64,000 bases of DNA from Marinirhabdus gelatinilytica (GTDB lineage Bacteria; Bacteroidota; Bacteroidia; Flavobacteriales; Flavobacteriaceae): assembly GCF_003353425.1 (NCBI RefSeq), contig NZ_QRAO01000006.1, forward strand, positions 1 to 64,000, in the 5' to 3' direction. The notes under the pieces are model-generated. The model had not been told where the DNA came from and did not search any database. It worked only from the letters and a program-made list of their open reading frames with translations. A program made the position numbers and the translations under genes. Positions 1-7,630 of the stretch are shown here, in pieces. The stretch's first letter is position 1; each line of letters opens with the position of its first letter.

Positions 1-345
1 ACAGACCTCACCCAGGGGGACTATACCTTCAGGAGCAACAAGGCGAACCAGGACCGCAGGTTCACGGTGCTCTTCGAGCGCGACCCACAGCTGGGTGTCG
101 GGAGTTCAGACCTGAAGGGTATTTCAATCCATCCAAATCCAACAGATGGGATTTTGAATATCGTTTCAGAGAAATCTAACATTAAAGAAATTTCTGTTTA
201 TGGAATATTAGGCCAGAAGTTATATGACATAAAGAACAGTACAAGAAATTTCCAACTTGATCTAAGTAATTTGGACTCGGCTATTTATTTTGTAAACATT
301 ACTACCGAAGATGGCTCCATAACTAAAAGAGTAATAAAAATATAG
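1..345 (+). CDS. T9SS type A sorting domain protein, C-terminal fragment
   Basis: The frame is open from base 1 to the stop at 345, so the N-terminus lies outside the window. The last ~75 residues form a type A T9SS C-terminal sorting domain: an IHPNPTDG motif, the beta-strand core with VYGILGQKLYD, then IYFVNITTEDGS and a terminal TKRVIKI. Such domains direct export through the type IX system and are cleaved at the cell surface. The ~40 residues before it, ending around RRFTVLFERD, belong to the passenger domain, whose function cannot be told. Base composition jumps from ~61% GC (1-120) to ~35% GC (121-180) exactly where the sorting domain begins. Confidence 0.85.
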   Translation, partial: TDLTQGDYTFRSNKANQDRRFTVLFERDPQLGVGSSDLKGISIHPNPTDGILNIVSEKSNIKEISVYGILGQKLYDIKNSTRNFQLDLSNLDSAIYFVNITTEDGSITKRVIKI

Positions 346-373
346 AGCTAAAGGTCATAAACAAAATCACAAG

Positions 374-408
374 AACACCCCTATCAGCTTTGGTAGGGGT
401 GTTTTTTT
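374..408 (+). terminator. Rho-independent terminator
   Basis: A perfect 10-bp stem (arms 374-383 and 394-403) with a 10-nt loop is followed by a run of seven T. It lies 29 bp after the stop of the T9SS fragment and ends that transcript. Confidence 0.85.
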
Positions 409-651
409 GCATACAGAAAAGAATCTATATCAATAAAGTTCAGGTTGCTGTAGAAAAATGTGGAATTTTAATACCAACAACTGTTTTTCCATCTCAAATA
501 GCAGCTTACTACTTATCTTCTAGAAAATTATATTAATTTTCCTACAGTAATTTAACAAAATAATTAAATTATTTTAATTACTATTGTTAATTAATCATAG
601 ATTTACCACCCAAATCTACCCTGCTTACCTGCTTTTTATAATTAAAATATT
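409..651. other. AT-rich intergenic region without a gene
   Basis: The stretch between the terminator and the S74-domain gene is AT-rich and has no credible coding frame. It should contain the promoter for the gene at 652, but I find no clear TAnnTTTG box with a matching -33 element. Confidence 0.5.
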
Positions 652-1959
652 ATGAAAAAGCAATACACTACCACAACAAGATTGTCCATTTTTTATTTGG
701 TCTTCCTATTTTCAACATTTTCAATTGTTGCCCAAGTAGGGATTAACACAATCACACCAACAGCAGGGTCTATACTTGATGTATCCAGTGCAGATAAAGG
801 AGTTCTTATTCCCAGAATAGACATTGCAGACTTAAGCACAATTGCCCCCATTACTGGCGGAGCTCCCAATGGACTACTAGTCTATAACACCAATACAACT
901 ACAGGCCCAGGACTATTGGTTTGGGACGCTACAGCAACTTCTTGGGTTTCGGTCGATGGCAATAAAGACTGGAAAAAGAACGGAAATGCAGGGACTACCG
1001 CAGCAACAGATTTCATGGGTACAACAGATAATGTCGGGCTAAGATTTAGAACTAATAACACCAATGCACTGGAAATAACTAATGCAGGAAGCTTTCAATT
1101 GTTTCAGGATGGGACGGCCGTAAGCCCAATTGTTTCCTGGAATACCGATACGGATTCAGGCATGTATCGTATTGGAGCAGATATAGTTGGCCTTTCAACT
1201 GGTGGCATAGAAAGATTTAGAGTTGGCAACAACGGAAACATCGCTATCAATAAAGGAGGAGCAGCCCTTAGCAGCCTTGAAACTGTAGAGGCAAGTGATA
1301 CTCAGGGTGCTATCTTCTCAAATATCACGAACGTGGCTTCCAATTGGTCCGCAGTTGAAGCATTCAACCCAAATCCAGCTGCCGGAGCAGGCATGATAGC
1401 TACGGGCTACTATGGAATTTTAGCCCAAGGAGCTTTTGGTGCTTATGGATATGGTTTCTTCGGAATATACGGAGAGCCAGTTGATATTTCTTTAGACTGG
1501 GCAGGGTATTTTGCTGGTGATATTAATAGCGATCAGGATATTTACTATGCGGGAATGCTTATTAACACATCTGATGTGCGAGTTAAAAAGAACATAAGAA
1601 ATATTGATAACGCAACTGCTACCATTAATAAATTACGTCCTGTAGTATACGACAAAGTGATTGATAAAAAGGACGTCCCAATAAAGGTCGCCTCACGCAT
1701 TGAGCTTAAAGCCACTGGAAGGAAAGCCCCAATGACTCAAGAAAACGAATACGGCTTGATTGCCCAAGAGATCGAAGAAATTTTGCCTGAATTGGTAAAG
1801 GAAAAAAAGGTGGATTTAGAAAATTCAGAAATAAAATCCTTGAAAGGTGTAAACTATGTGGGATTAATTCCTATTATGCTCAAAGCTATTCAAGAGCAAC
1901 AATCTGAAATTGAATTCCTGAAAAAAGAAGTCAAGACTTTACAAAACAAAATTGACTAA
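652..1959 (+). CDS. Secreted protein with C-terminal S74 intramolecular chaperone domain
   Basis: The protein has 435 residues. An N-terminal signal peptide (hydrophobic stretch about residues 12-27, ending IVAQ) is followed by a Gly/Asn/Thr-rich body resembling tail-fibre and adhesin repeats. The C-terminus carries a peptidase S74 domain (about residues 308-420): SDVRVKKNI at its start, then EYGLIAQEIEEILPELV, YVGLIPIMLKAIQEQQ and a terminal coiled coil. In this family the domain helps a trimeric beta-structured fibre fold and then cuts itself off at the Ser-Asp start. Flavobacteria often carry such secreted versions outside phages, and no phage genes are nearby. The target of the fibre is unknown. 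Confidence 0.85.
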   Translation: MKKQYTTTTRLSIFYLVFLFSTFSIVAQVGINTITPTAGSILDVSSADKGVLIPRIDIADLSTIAPITGGAPNGLLVYNTNTTTGPGLLVWDATATSWVSVDGNKDWKKNGNAGTTAATDFMGTTDNVGLRFRTNNTNALEITNAGSFQLFQDGTAVSPIVSWNTDTDSGMYRIGADIVGLSTGGIERFRVGNNGNIAINKGGAALSSLETVEASDTQGAIFSNITNVASNWSAVEAFNPNPAAGAGMIATGYYGILAQGAFGAYGYGFFGIYGEPVDISLDWAGYFAGDINSDQDIYYAGMLINTSDVRVKKNIRNIDNATATINKLRPVVYDKVIDKKDVPIKVASRIELKATGRKAPMTQENEYGLIAQEIEEILPELVKEKKVDLENSEIKSLKGVNYVGLIPIMLKAIQEQQSEIEFLKKEVKTLQNKID

Positions 1960-1968
1960 GAAAACAGC

Positions 1969-2295
1969 TTAGATATAACCAATAAACCCAAAAAAAGACC
2001 TCCTCTTACAATAGTCGAGGTCTTTTTCGTTTGCGTACGCTTCCCTTTCAAAACTTATGTTTCGGTAGGCAACATACTTGTTTTTATACTGAAACCATCT
2101 CACAAAAAATTCAGCACCGTACCATATGTAAAAAAAGACAACCAACAATTCGGCTTGTTGTAGTATGTGAATTCGCTCGTGGTTCAACATACGTTTATCC
2201 GTTTTCATCTCCTTTTTCCGAAGAATTACAAAGGGCCAAAGGGCAATCCCGTTAAAGCCTTTCCGAAGTAAAAATCTATTCACAACTACAATCAC
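1969..2295 (-). CDS. Small conserved protein with HExxH zincin motif
   Basis: The protein has 108 residues and no signal peptide. It shows HERIH (H39, E40, H43) followed by a Gln-rich helix and a hydrophobic segment (about residues 50-65), then SFEREAYAN around residues 81-89. The spacing HExxH...E resembles gluzincin-type metallopeptidases, with E83 or E85 as a possible third zinc ligand. Minimal single-domain members of this kind ('minigluzincins') are about this size. Similar short proteins are common in flavobacteria as unannotated conserved proteins. It is convergent with the S74 gene (9-bp gap) and divergent from the DUF5522 gene. Activity is inferred from the motif only. Confidence 0.7.
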   Translation of the reverse strand: MIVVVNRFLLRKGFNGIALWPFVILRKKEMKTDKRMLNHERIHILQQAELLVVFFYIWYGAEFFVRWFQYKNKYVAYRNISFEREAYANEKDLDYCKRRSFFGFIGYI

Positions 2296-2328
2296 ACCTA
2301 CAAGATAAGAATTTGGTATTTTTGTTAT

Positions 2329-2520
2329 ATGCTATTCCCAAAGAAAAAGATAGAAATAGAAGAAGGAGATTACTACCTCACGCCAGAAGGTTATAGATGC
2401 TTTACAGAGCAATATCACTTAAAACGTGGTTATTGCTGTGAAAGCGGTTGCAGGCATTGTCCTTATGGATTTAATCCCTCAACTCCGCTCAGCAAACGCA
2501 AAAAGGATGAGAATAACTAA
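2329..2520 (+). CDS. DUF5522 cysteine-rich small protein
   Basis: The 63-residue protein has the pattern YYLTPEGYRCFTEQYHLKRGYCCESGCRHCPYGF spread over residues 16-50, with five conserved cysteines (C24, C36, C37, C41, C44) suited to binding a metal. This matches DUF5522, a small widespread family of unknown function. The gene precedes urocanate hydratase by 33 bp on the same strand and may share its transcript. The basic, disordered tail after GFNP is typical. Confidence 0.8.
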   Translation: MLFPKKKIEIEEGDYYLTPEGYRCFTEQYHLKRGYCCESGCRHCPYGFNPSTPLSKRKKDENN

Positions 2521-2553
2521 ACTTCCCAACATCTAAACTCATTAACTTAGTAT

Positions 2554-4539
2554 ATGACATTCAAAGACGAAATTTTACAAGGCATCCCAAAGCAACTTCC
2601 AGAGGCAAAACCTTATGATACAGGAGTAAACCACGCACCCAAGCGTAAAAAAATACTTTCTGCTGAAGAGGAAACCCTTGCTTTAAAAAATGCCCTAAGA
2701 TATTTTAACCCAGAGCATCACGCCACCCTCCTACCCGAGTTTAAAAAAGAACTGAAAGACTACGGAAGGATTTATATGTATCGTTATAGACCGGATTACA
2801 AAATCTACGCTCGTCCTATTGCCGAATATCCCGGAAAGAGTGAACAGGCAAAAGCTATTATGTTGATGATACAGAACAATCTGGACCACGCCGTAGCGCA
2901 ACATCCCCACGAGCTCATTACCTATGGAGGCAACGGCGCTGTGTTCCAGAACTGGGCGCAATACAGATTGGTAATGCAATATCTTGCTGAAATGACAGAC
3001 GAGCAAACCCTCGTGATGTATTCTGGGCATCCACTTGGGTTATTTCCTTCCCATAAAGATGCACCTCGTGTTGTCGTTACAAACGGAATGATGATCCCCA
3101 ACTACTCGCAACCCGACGACTGGGAAAAATTTAATGCCCTGGGCGTTACACAATACGGCCAGATGACAGCGGGAAGCTATATGTACATTGGTCCACAAGG
3201 CATAGTTCACGGAACTACGATTACAGTTTTGAATGGTTTCAGAAAAATAAAAAAAGAACCCAGCGGAGGCTTATTTGTAACCTCTGGTTTAGGAGGAATG
3301 AGTGGCGCACAGCCTAAAGCAGGAAATATTGCAGGCTGTGTGACCGTATGTGCCGAAGTAAATAAAAAAGCAACCAAAACACGTTATAGCCAAGGTTGGG
3401 TAGACGAAGTGATTTCAGATTTGGATGAATTATCGGTTCGTGTACAGAAAGCTATCACAGCAAAAGAAACGGTTTCTATTGCCTACGATGGAAATATTGT
3501 TGACGTATGGGAGCATTTTGATAAAGAAAATATTAAAATAGATTTGGGAAGCGACCAAACTTCTCTCCACAACCCTTGGGCCGGCGGCTATTATCCGGCA
3601 GGATTAAGCTATGAGGAAGCAAACGAGATGATGGCAAACAATCCTGAGAAATTTAAGGAAGAAGTTCAAAAATCATTGAGGCGCCAGACTGAGGCAATCA
3701 ACAAGCATACTGAAAATGGCACGTATTTCTTCGACTACGGAAATGCCTTTCTATTGGAAGCTTCCCGAGCGGGAGCCAATGTAATGGCGGACAATCCTGA
3801 GCTAGGAAGAGAATTCAAATACCCAAGCTACGTACAGGATATCATGGGACCTATGTGCTTTGACTATGGTTTTGGACCCTTCCGTTGGGTGTGCGCTTCC
3901 GGGAAGCCTGAAGATCTTCAAAAAACTGATGACTTGGCTTGTGAGGTACTGGAAAAAATCATGAAGAATTCACCTTCAGAAATACAGCAACAAATGCAGG
4001 ATAACATCACCTGGATAAAGGGTGCCCAAGAAAATAAACTGGTCGTGGGCAGCCAGGCACGTATTCTATATGCAGATGCCGAAGGGAGGATGAAAATAGC
4101 CAGTGCTTTCAACAAAGCTATTTCAGAAGGAAAAATTGGACCAGTGATACTGGGTCGTGACCACCACGATGTTTCCGGTACCGATTCCCCCTACCGGGAA
4201 ACCAGCAACATATACGACGGAAGCCGCTTTACGGCAGATATGGCCATACACAACGTGATTGGCGACAGCTTTCGTGGAGCTACCTGGGTAAGCATCCATA
4301 ACGGTGGTGGTGTAGGCTGGGGAGAGGTGATCAATGGCGGGTTCGGCATGGTTCTTGATGGTAGTACCAATGCGCAACGCCGTTTGGAAAGCATGCTGTT
4401 CTGGGATGTAAATAACGGAATAGCAAGACGAAGTTGGGCACGAAACGATGAAGCTATTTTCGCCATTAAAAGAGAAATGGACCGCAACCCAAACCTCAAG
4501 GTCACGCTTCCCAATTTCGTTGACGAATCATTATTTTAA
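2554..4539 (+). CDS. hutU: Urocanate hydratase
   Basis: The enzyme converts urocanate to 4-imidazolone-5-propionate in histidine breakdown, using tightly bound NAD+ as electrophile. The sequence holds the HutU signatures: YGGNGAVFQNWAQYRL, TSGLGGMSGAQPKA (dinucleotide binding), CFDYGFGPFRWVCASG and GRDHHDVSGTDSP, with GATWVSIHNGGGVGWG near the C-terminus. At 661 residues it is about 100 longer than pseudomonad HutU and belongs to the longer Bacteroidota form. No other hut gene is in the window, so the pathway is split on this chromosome. A DUF4136 lipoprotein gene follows after 12 bp. Confidence 0.95.
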   Translation: MTFKDEILQGIPKQLPEAKPYDTGVNHAPKRKKILSAEEETLALKNALRYFNPEHHATLLPEFKKELKDYGRIYMYRYRPDYKIYARPIAEYPGKSEQAKAIMLMIQNNLDHAVAQHPHELITYGGNGAVFQNWAQYRLVMQYLAEMTDEQTLVMYSGHPLGLFPSHKDAPRVVVTNGMMIPNYSQPDDWEKFNALGVTQYGQMTAGSYMYIGPQGIVHGTTITVLNGFRKIKKEPSGGLFVTSGLGGMSGAQPKAGNIAGCVTVCAEVNKKATKTRYSQGWVDEVISDLDELSVRVQKAITAKETVSIAYDGNIVDVWEHFDKENIKIDLGSDQTSLHNPWAGGYYPAGLSYEEANEMMANNPEKFKEEVQKSLRRQTEAINKHTENGTYFFDYGNAFLLEASRAGANVMADNPELGREFKYPSYVQDIMGPMCFDYGFGPFRWVCASGKPEDLQKTDDLACEVLEKIMKNSPSEIQQQMQDNITWIKGAQENKLVVGSQARILYADAEGRMKIASAFNKAISEGKIGPVILGRDHHDVSGTDSPYRETSNIYDGSRFTADMAIHNVIGDSFRGATWVSIHNGGGVGWGEVINGGFGMVLDGSTNAQRRLESMLFWDVNNGIARRSWARNDEAIFAIKREMDRNPNLKVTLPNFVDESLF

Positions 4540-4551
4540 AAAAATTACGCT

Positions 4552-5094
4552 ATGAGAATCTTTAAATTAACCCCGCTTTTACTGTTGTTCGTAGTATTTG
4601 CTTCCTGTACTTCGGTAAGGGTGGCAACCGATTACGACCGAAAAGCAAATTTCAGCAATTATAACTCCTTCGCTTTTTACAAACCGGGCATCGATGAAGC
4701 CCAGATAAGCGACTTGGACAAAAAACGGATCCTTCGAGCTATTGAAGCAAATCTTCAGGCCAAGGGAATGACGAAATCACAAACCCCTTCCCTTTTGGTG
4801 AGCATCTTTACCAAAGAACGTGAACGCGTAGATGTGTACAACAACAACTTTGGTTGGGGTTGGGGCTGGAACCCTTGGTGGGGCGGTCGCTGGGGAAATA
4901 CCGTTTCCCGTTCTACTGAAGGAAGTTTATATATAGACTTGATAGACGCCAAAACCAACGAACTGGTATGGCAGGGCATAGGAAGTTCCCAATTATACAC
5001 AGGTAGCGATATTGACAAAAGAGAGGCAAAAATCCGTGAAATAGTTGCTGAGATCTTAGCTGAATACCCTCCTGGGGTTATGGAAAACAACTAA
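4552..5094 (+). CDS. DUF4136 domain lipoprotein
   Basis: The 180-residue protein has a lipoprotein signal peptide ending in VVFASC (Cys at residue 19) and so should be lipid-anchored in the envelope. The rest matches DUF4136: VRVATDYDRKANFSNYNSF near the start, a Gly/Trp-rich loop (GWGWGWNPWWGG) in the middle, and the closing pattern LYIDLIDAKTNELVWQGIGS with KREAKIREIVAEILAEYPP. The family has no assigned biochemical role. It follows hutU by 12 bp and probably shares its transcript, but a link to histidine breakdown is not evident. Confidence 0.9.
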   Translation: MRIFKLTPLLLLFVVFASCTSVRVATDYDRKANFSNYNSFAFYKPGIDEAQISDLDKKRILRAIEANLQAKGMTKSQTPSLLVSIFTKERERVDVYNNNFGWGWGWNPWWGGRWGNTVSRSTEGSLYIDLIDAKTNELVWQGIGSSQLYTGSDIDKREAKIREIVAEILAEYPPGVMENN

Positions 5095-5121
5095 CTGTTA
5101 CAACAAATTACGGCACATAAA

Positions 5122-5157
5122 AAAAGCCAATCAAAAAATATTGATTGGCTTTTGTTT
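5122..5157. terminator. Bidirectional terminator between convergent genes
   Basis: A 12-bp perfect stem (arms 5122-5133 and 5142-5153) has an A-run upstream and a T-rich run downstream. It can therefore terminate both the DUF4136 lipoprotein transcript (+) and the HYR/T9SS gene (-). Confidence 0.85.
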
Positions 5158-5181
5158 TATAAGCTATACTACGTTGCTTTT

Positions 5182-7284
5182 TTAATTTTTGATGATCTTT
5201 TTTGTCGCTTGGCCCTCTTCACCTGTGATCAATAAGAAGTAGGCACCTCTTACCATCTCTGCCATAGACAACACTTTACTGGTTCCCATTTCTTCAATAT
5301 CGATATTTTTAATCAATCTTCCGGAAACACTGTATACTTGGATGCTCTTCAAATTGAAATTTGAGGGATTGCTCAATGTAACAGTACCACTGGTTGGATT
5401 AGGATACAAGGAGATACTTTTGTTTGTAAAAATTTCGGTACCCAATACATCATCAACAGTAAGTTGGAAGCTACAGGTAGATTCATTTCCATATTCATCT
5501 TCTGCAGTCAACGTAATTTGGTGTGTCCCCACGGCAAGTTCGGTTCCTGGAGCAGGGTCTTGTGATGTCATTGTAACTGGGTCGGTACAATTATCTATTG
5601 CAGAGGCTTCACCGTTATCAAAATAATCTGGCAATGTATATTGTGATCCAGTAGCAACCTCAACTGCAGCATCTTGGGGGCAGGTAATTGTGGGAGCTAT
5701 ATTATCTTCAACCACGACAAGTTGTACACAAGTTTCCGTGGTGGTTCCATCATCTACAGTCCAAGTTACCGTAGTTTCTCCAATTGGGAAAACAGCGGGT
5801 GCATCGTTGGTCACTATTTCTCCATTACATCCATTGGTGCTAGCTGTCCCCAAAATAACTGCTGAAGCTGTACACATTCCTGCATCTGTCTCCACTACCA
5901 CTGTAGCTGGACATGTGATTGCTATGGTACATGCATTTGGGTCTTCAGAGTTTTGGGCATATATTCTTTCACCGGCACCTTTATCCTCAATAAACACAAC
6001 AACACTTTGCCCATTTACGGGTTTGGTATATTCAACCGCACCTTTATTTGCTACAAATGTAGCCAAGGGTATTGTTTCGGATGCCCATACAAAATCGCCA
6101 TTTGCATCTAAGTACACTGCTTCCAATTCTGTAGGCGTTGCTCCGTTATTAAACCCGCTGTTCACTACAAACCAAGGGGTATTGTTAAATAAATGCATTT
6201 TTCCGGCCGGCACAGTTTCATCTCCAATAGCAAACACTTCTTTGGCTGCATCTGTAAATAACCTATTCCCGTTAGCAGTATCAAATTTCTGGATATAGGT
6301 GCCTGTCATGGATTGTCCGGTATTGGTATATCTAGAATTTACGTAAATAGTACTCTCGTCTGCAGTAATTGCGAGGTCTACGTTGGTTTCGTAATTCACA
6401 TCGTCTGTTGCAAAGTCTGAACCATTTAACCCCCATGGCAAAGTACCATCTGGATTGATACGTTGTAAGAATGCATCGAAACGGCTTCCATTACTGCCAA
6501 AATAACTCATAAATACAGCGCCATCTCCTTGTGTTCCCGTATAGGTACGGTTATACAGTGTAGTTCTATTAGACAGTTGTGTATCGTTAGCCCATTGTGG
6601 GGCTCCGTCCACATCATATCGTTGTGCATAGAGATTAGAATTTACACCGCCTACCAATACATGGTGCACCAACATAAACTCGCCACCAGGCAGCTCAAAA
6701 AAGTTTGCGGGAGCCTTAAAGCCAGCACCAGTACCTATAGATTGCACGCTTGGCCATACTGCTGTACCTGTGCTATCATATTTTTGCATGACGCCACCGC
6801 TATTGCCCAACATACCCACAATTGCATCACCAGAGGCAAGTGGCAGTACGGTTACTAAAAAACCGCTACCTACACTGTTATTAGCCCATAAACTCTGCCC
6901 ACTGGTATCAAGTTTATATACAAAAGCAGGATCACCCCCGCCAGTTCCTGTAACACCTACGTATAAGTTGTCGTTTGCATCTACTACGGTAGTCATAGTA
7001 ACCGTAAATGTGCCCATGGGTATTTGGTCGCTTATGAGCATACCATCTGGCCCCAAGGTTTGGTTTCCATCTGCATCCAGTACTTGCATTCTAAGTTCGA
7101 AGTTTGTGGGTGCGGGAACTGATTTCCAAAAAACCACATAGGTTTCGCCCGTAGAGGTGCCCTTGGCATGCATAGTTCCAGCTTGTGTGTCTGCAACCAA
7201 TGTGTTCACTGCGGTATCTGCGTTCCATTGTGCTTGTGCAGCTGTAATGACCACTAGGGCCAAAAATGTAAAAATTGTTTTCAT
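5182..7284 (-). CDS. Secreted HYR-domain protein with T9SS type A sorting domain
   Basis: I start translation at 7284, giving MKTIFTFLALVVITAAQAQ, a clean signal peptide; the frame is open 15 codons further upstream but that stretch overlaps a candidate small gene. The ~700-residue protein has a long repetitive N-terminal region resembling a surface beta-propeller (recurring YTGTQGDG- and GNRLF-type strands). Two HYR (immunoglobulin-like) domains with paired cysteines follow (CTIAITCPATV and ITCPQDAAVEV), then a type A sorting domain (SLYPNPTSGTVTLS ... KKIIKN). It is probably exported by T9SS and attached to the surface or released. Ligand or substrate is unknown. Confidence 0.9.
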   Translation of the reverse strand: MKTIFTFLALVVITAAQAQWNADTAVNTLVADTQAGTMHAKGTSTGETYVVFWKSVPAPTNFELRMQVLDADGNQTLGPDGMLISDQIPMGTFTVTMTTVVDANDNLYVGVTGTGGGDPAFVYKLDTSGQSLWANNSVGSGFLVTVLPLASGDAIVGMLGNSGGVMQKYDSTGTAVWPSVQSIGTGAGFKAPANFFELPGGEFMLVHHVLVGGVNSNLYAQRYDVDGAPQWANDTQLSNRTTLYNRTYTGTQGDGAVFMSYFGSNGSRFDAFLQRINPDGTLPWGLNGSDFATDDVNYETNVDLAITADESTIYVNSRYTNTGQSMTGTYIQKFDTANGNRLFTDAAKEVFAIGDETVPAGKMHLFNNTPWFVVNSGFNNGATPTELEAVYLDANGDFVWASETIPLATFVANKGAVEYTKPVNGQSVVVFIEDKGAGERIYAQNSEDPNACTIAITCPATVVVETDAGMCTASAVILGTASTNGCNGEIVTNDAPAVFPIGETTVTWTVDDGTTTETCVQLVVVEDNIAPTITCPQDAAVEVATGSQYTLPDYFDNGEASAIDNCTDPVTMTSQDPAPGTELAVGTHQITLTAEDEYGNESTCSFQLTVDDVLGTEIFTNKSISLYPNPTSGTVTLSNPSNFNLKSIQVYSVSGRLIKNIDIEEMGTSKVLSMAEMVRGAYFLLITGEEGQATKKIIKN

Positions 7285-7303
7285 GATATTCAACTTTTTT
7301 AGG

Positions 7304-7432
7304 TTATTGTTTTCTGTTCGTGTTTTCATTTTCTTCTAGTTTTTTCACGATCTTCTTGAGGGCATTTTTTTTGTCCTTGTTGTTCTCAAAAAGTTCGTCT
7401 AGCTCGTTTTTATCTTCTGTAATTTTCTTCAT
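7304..7432 (-). CDS. Candidate 42-residue Lys/Glu-rich peptide
   Basis: An ATG at 7432 opens a 42-codon frame ending with TAA at 7304, just 19 bp before the start of the HYR/T9SS gene. The peptide is highly charged and predicted helical (MKKITEDKNELDELFENN at the start, then KKNALKKIVKKLEE). A good -7/-33 promoter lies 51 bp upstream. The position, between promoter and large gene with correct spacing, favours a leader-type small gene over chance. No function is recognised. Confidence 0.5.
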   Translation of the reverse strand: MKKITEDKNELDELFENNKDKKNALKKIVKKLEENENTNRKQ

Positions 7433-7482
7433 TTTCTATCTTGAAGTTTATAGCGCACCTGGCTTTGCTATTAATTCTGAAA

Positions 7483-7513
7483 CAAATGTAAATGCAGAAT
7501 GTTGCAATCAAAA
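7483..7513 (-). promoter_or_regulatory. Bacteroidota-type promoter for the small peptide and HYR/T9SS gene
   Basis: On the minus strand TACATTTG (7490-7483) matches the TAnnTTTG -7 box, and TTTTG (7513-7509) gives a -33 element with an 18-nt spacer. Transcription would start near 7478, upstream of the small frame at 7432. Confidence 0.5.
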
Positions 7514-7630
7514 TTTTATAGCCACCACAAAAACACTCACAGCTAATTACTAACCATAGCAACACCACTCAATTATTTTCATATAATTGATAATCAGTGG
7601 TTTACGATCTTATAAAAAAGTAAAAATATT

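Noticed and set aside
652-1959. Prophage tail-fibre gene because of the S74 domain
   Set aside because: It has a signal peptide and no phage genes nearby; secreted S74 proteins are usual in flavobacteria.
5342-7141. Several open frames on the + strand opposite the HYR/T9SS gene
   Set aside because: They are antisense shadows without promoter, conserved motif or signal peptide; codon pattern follows the minus-strand gene.
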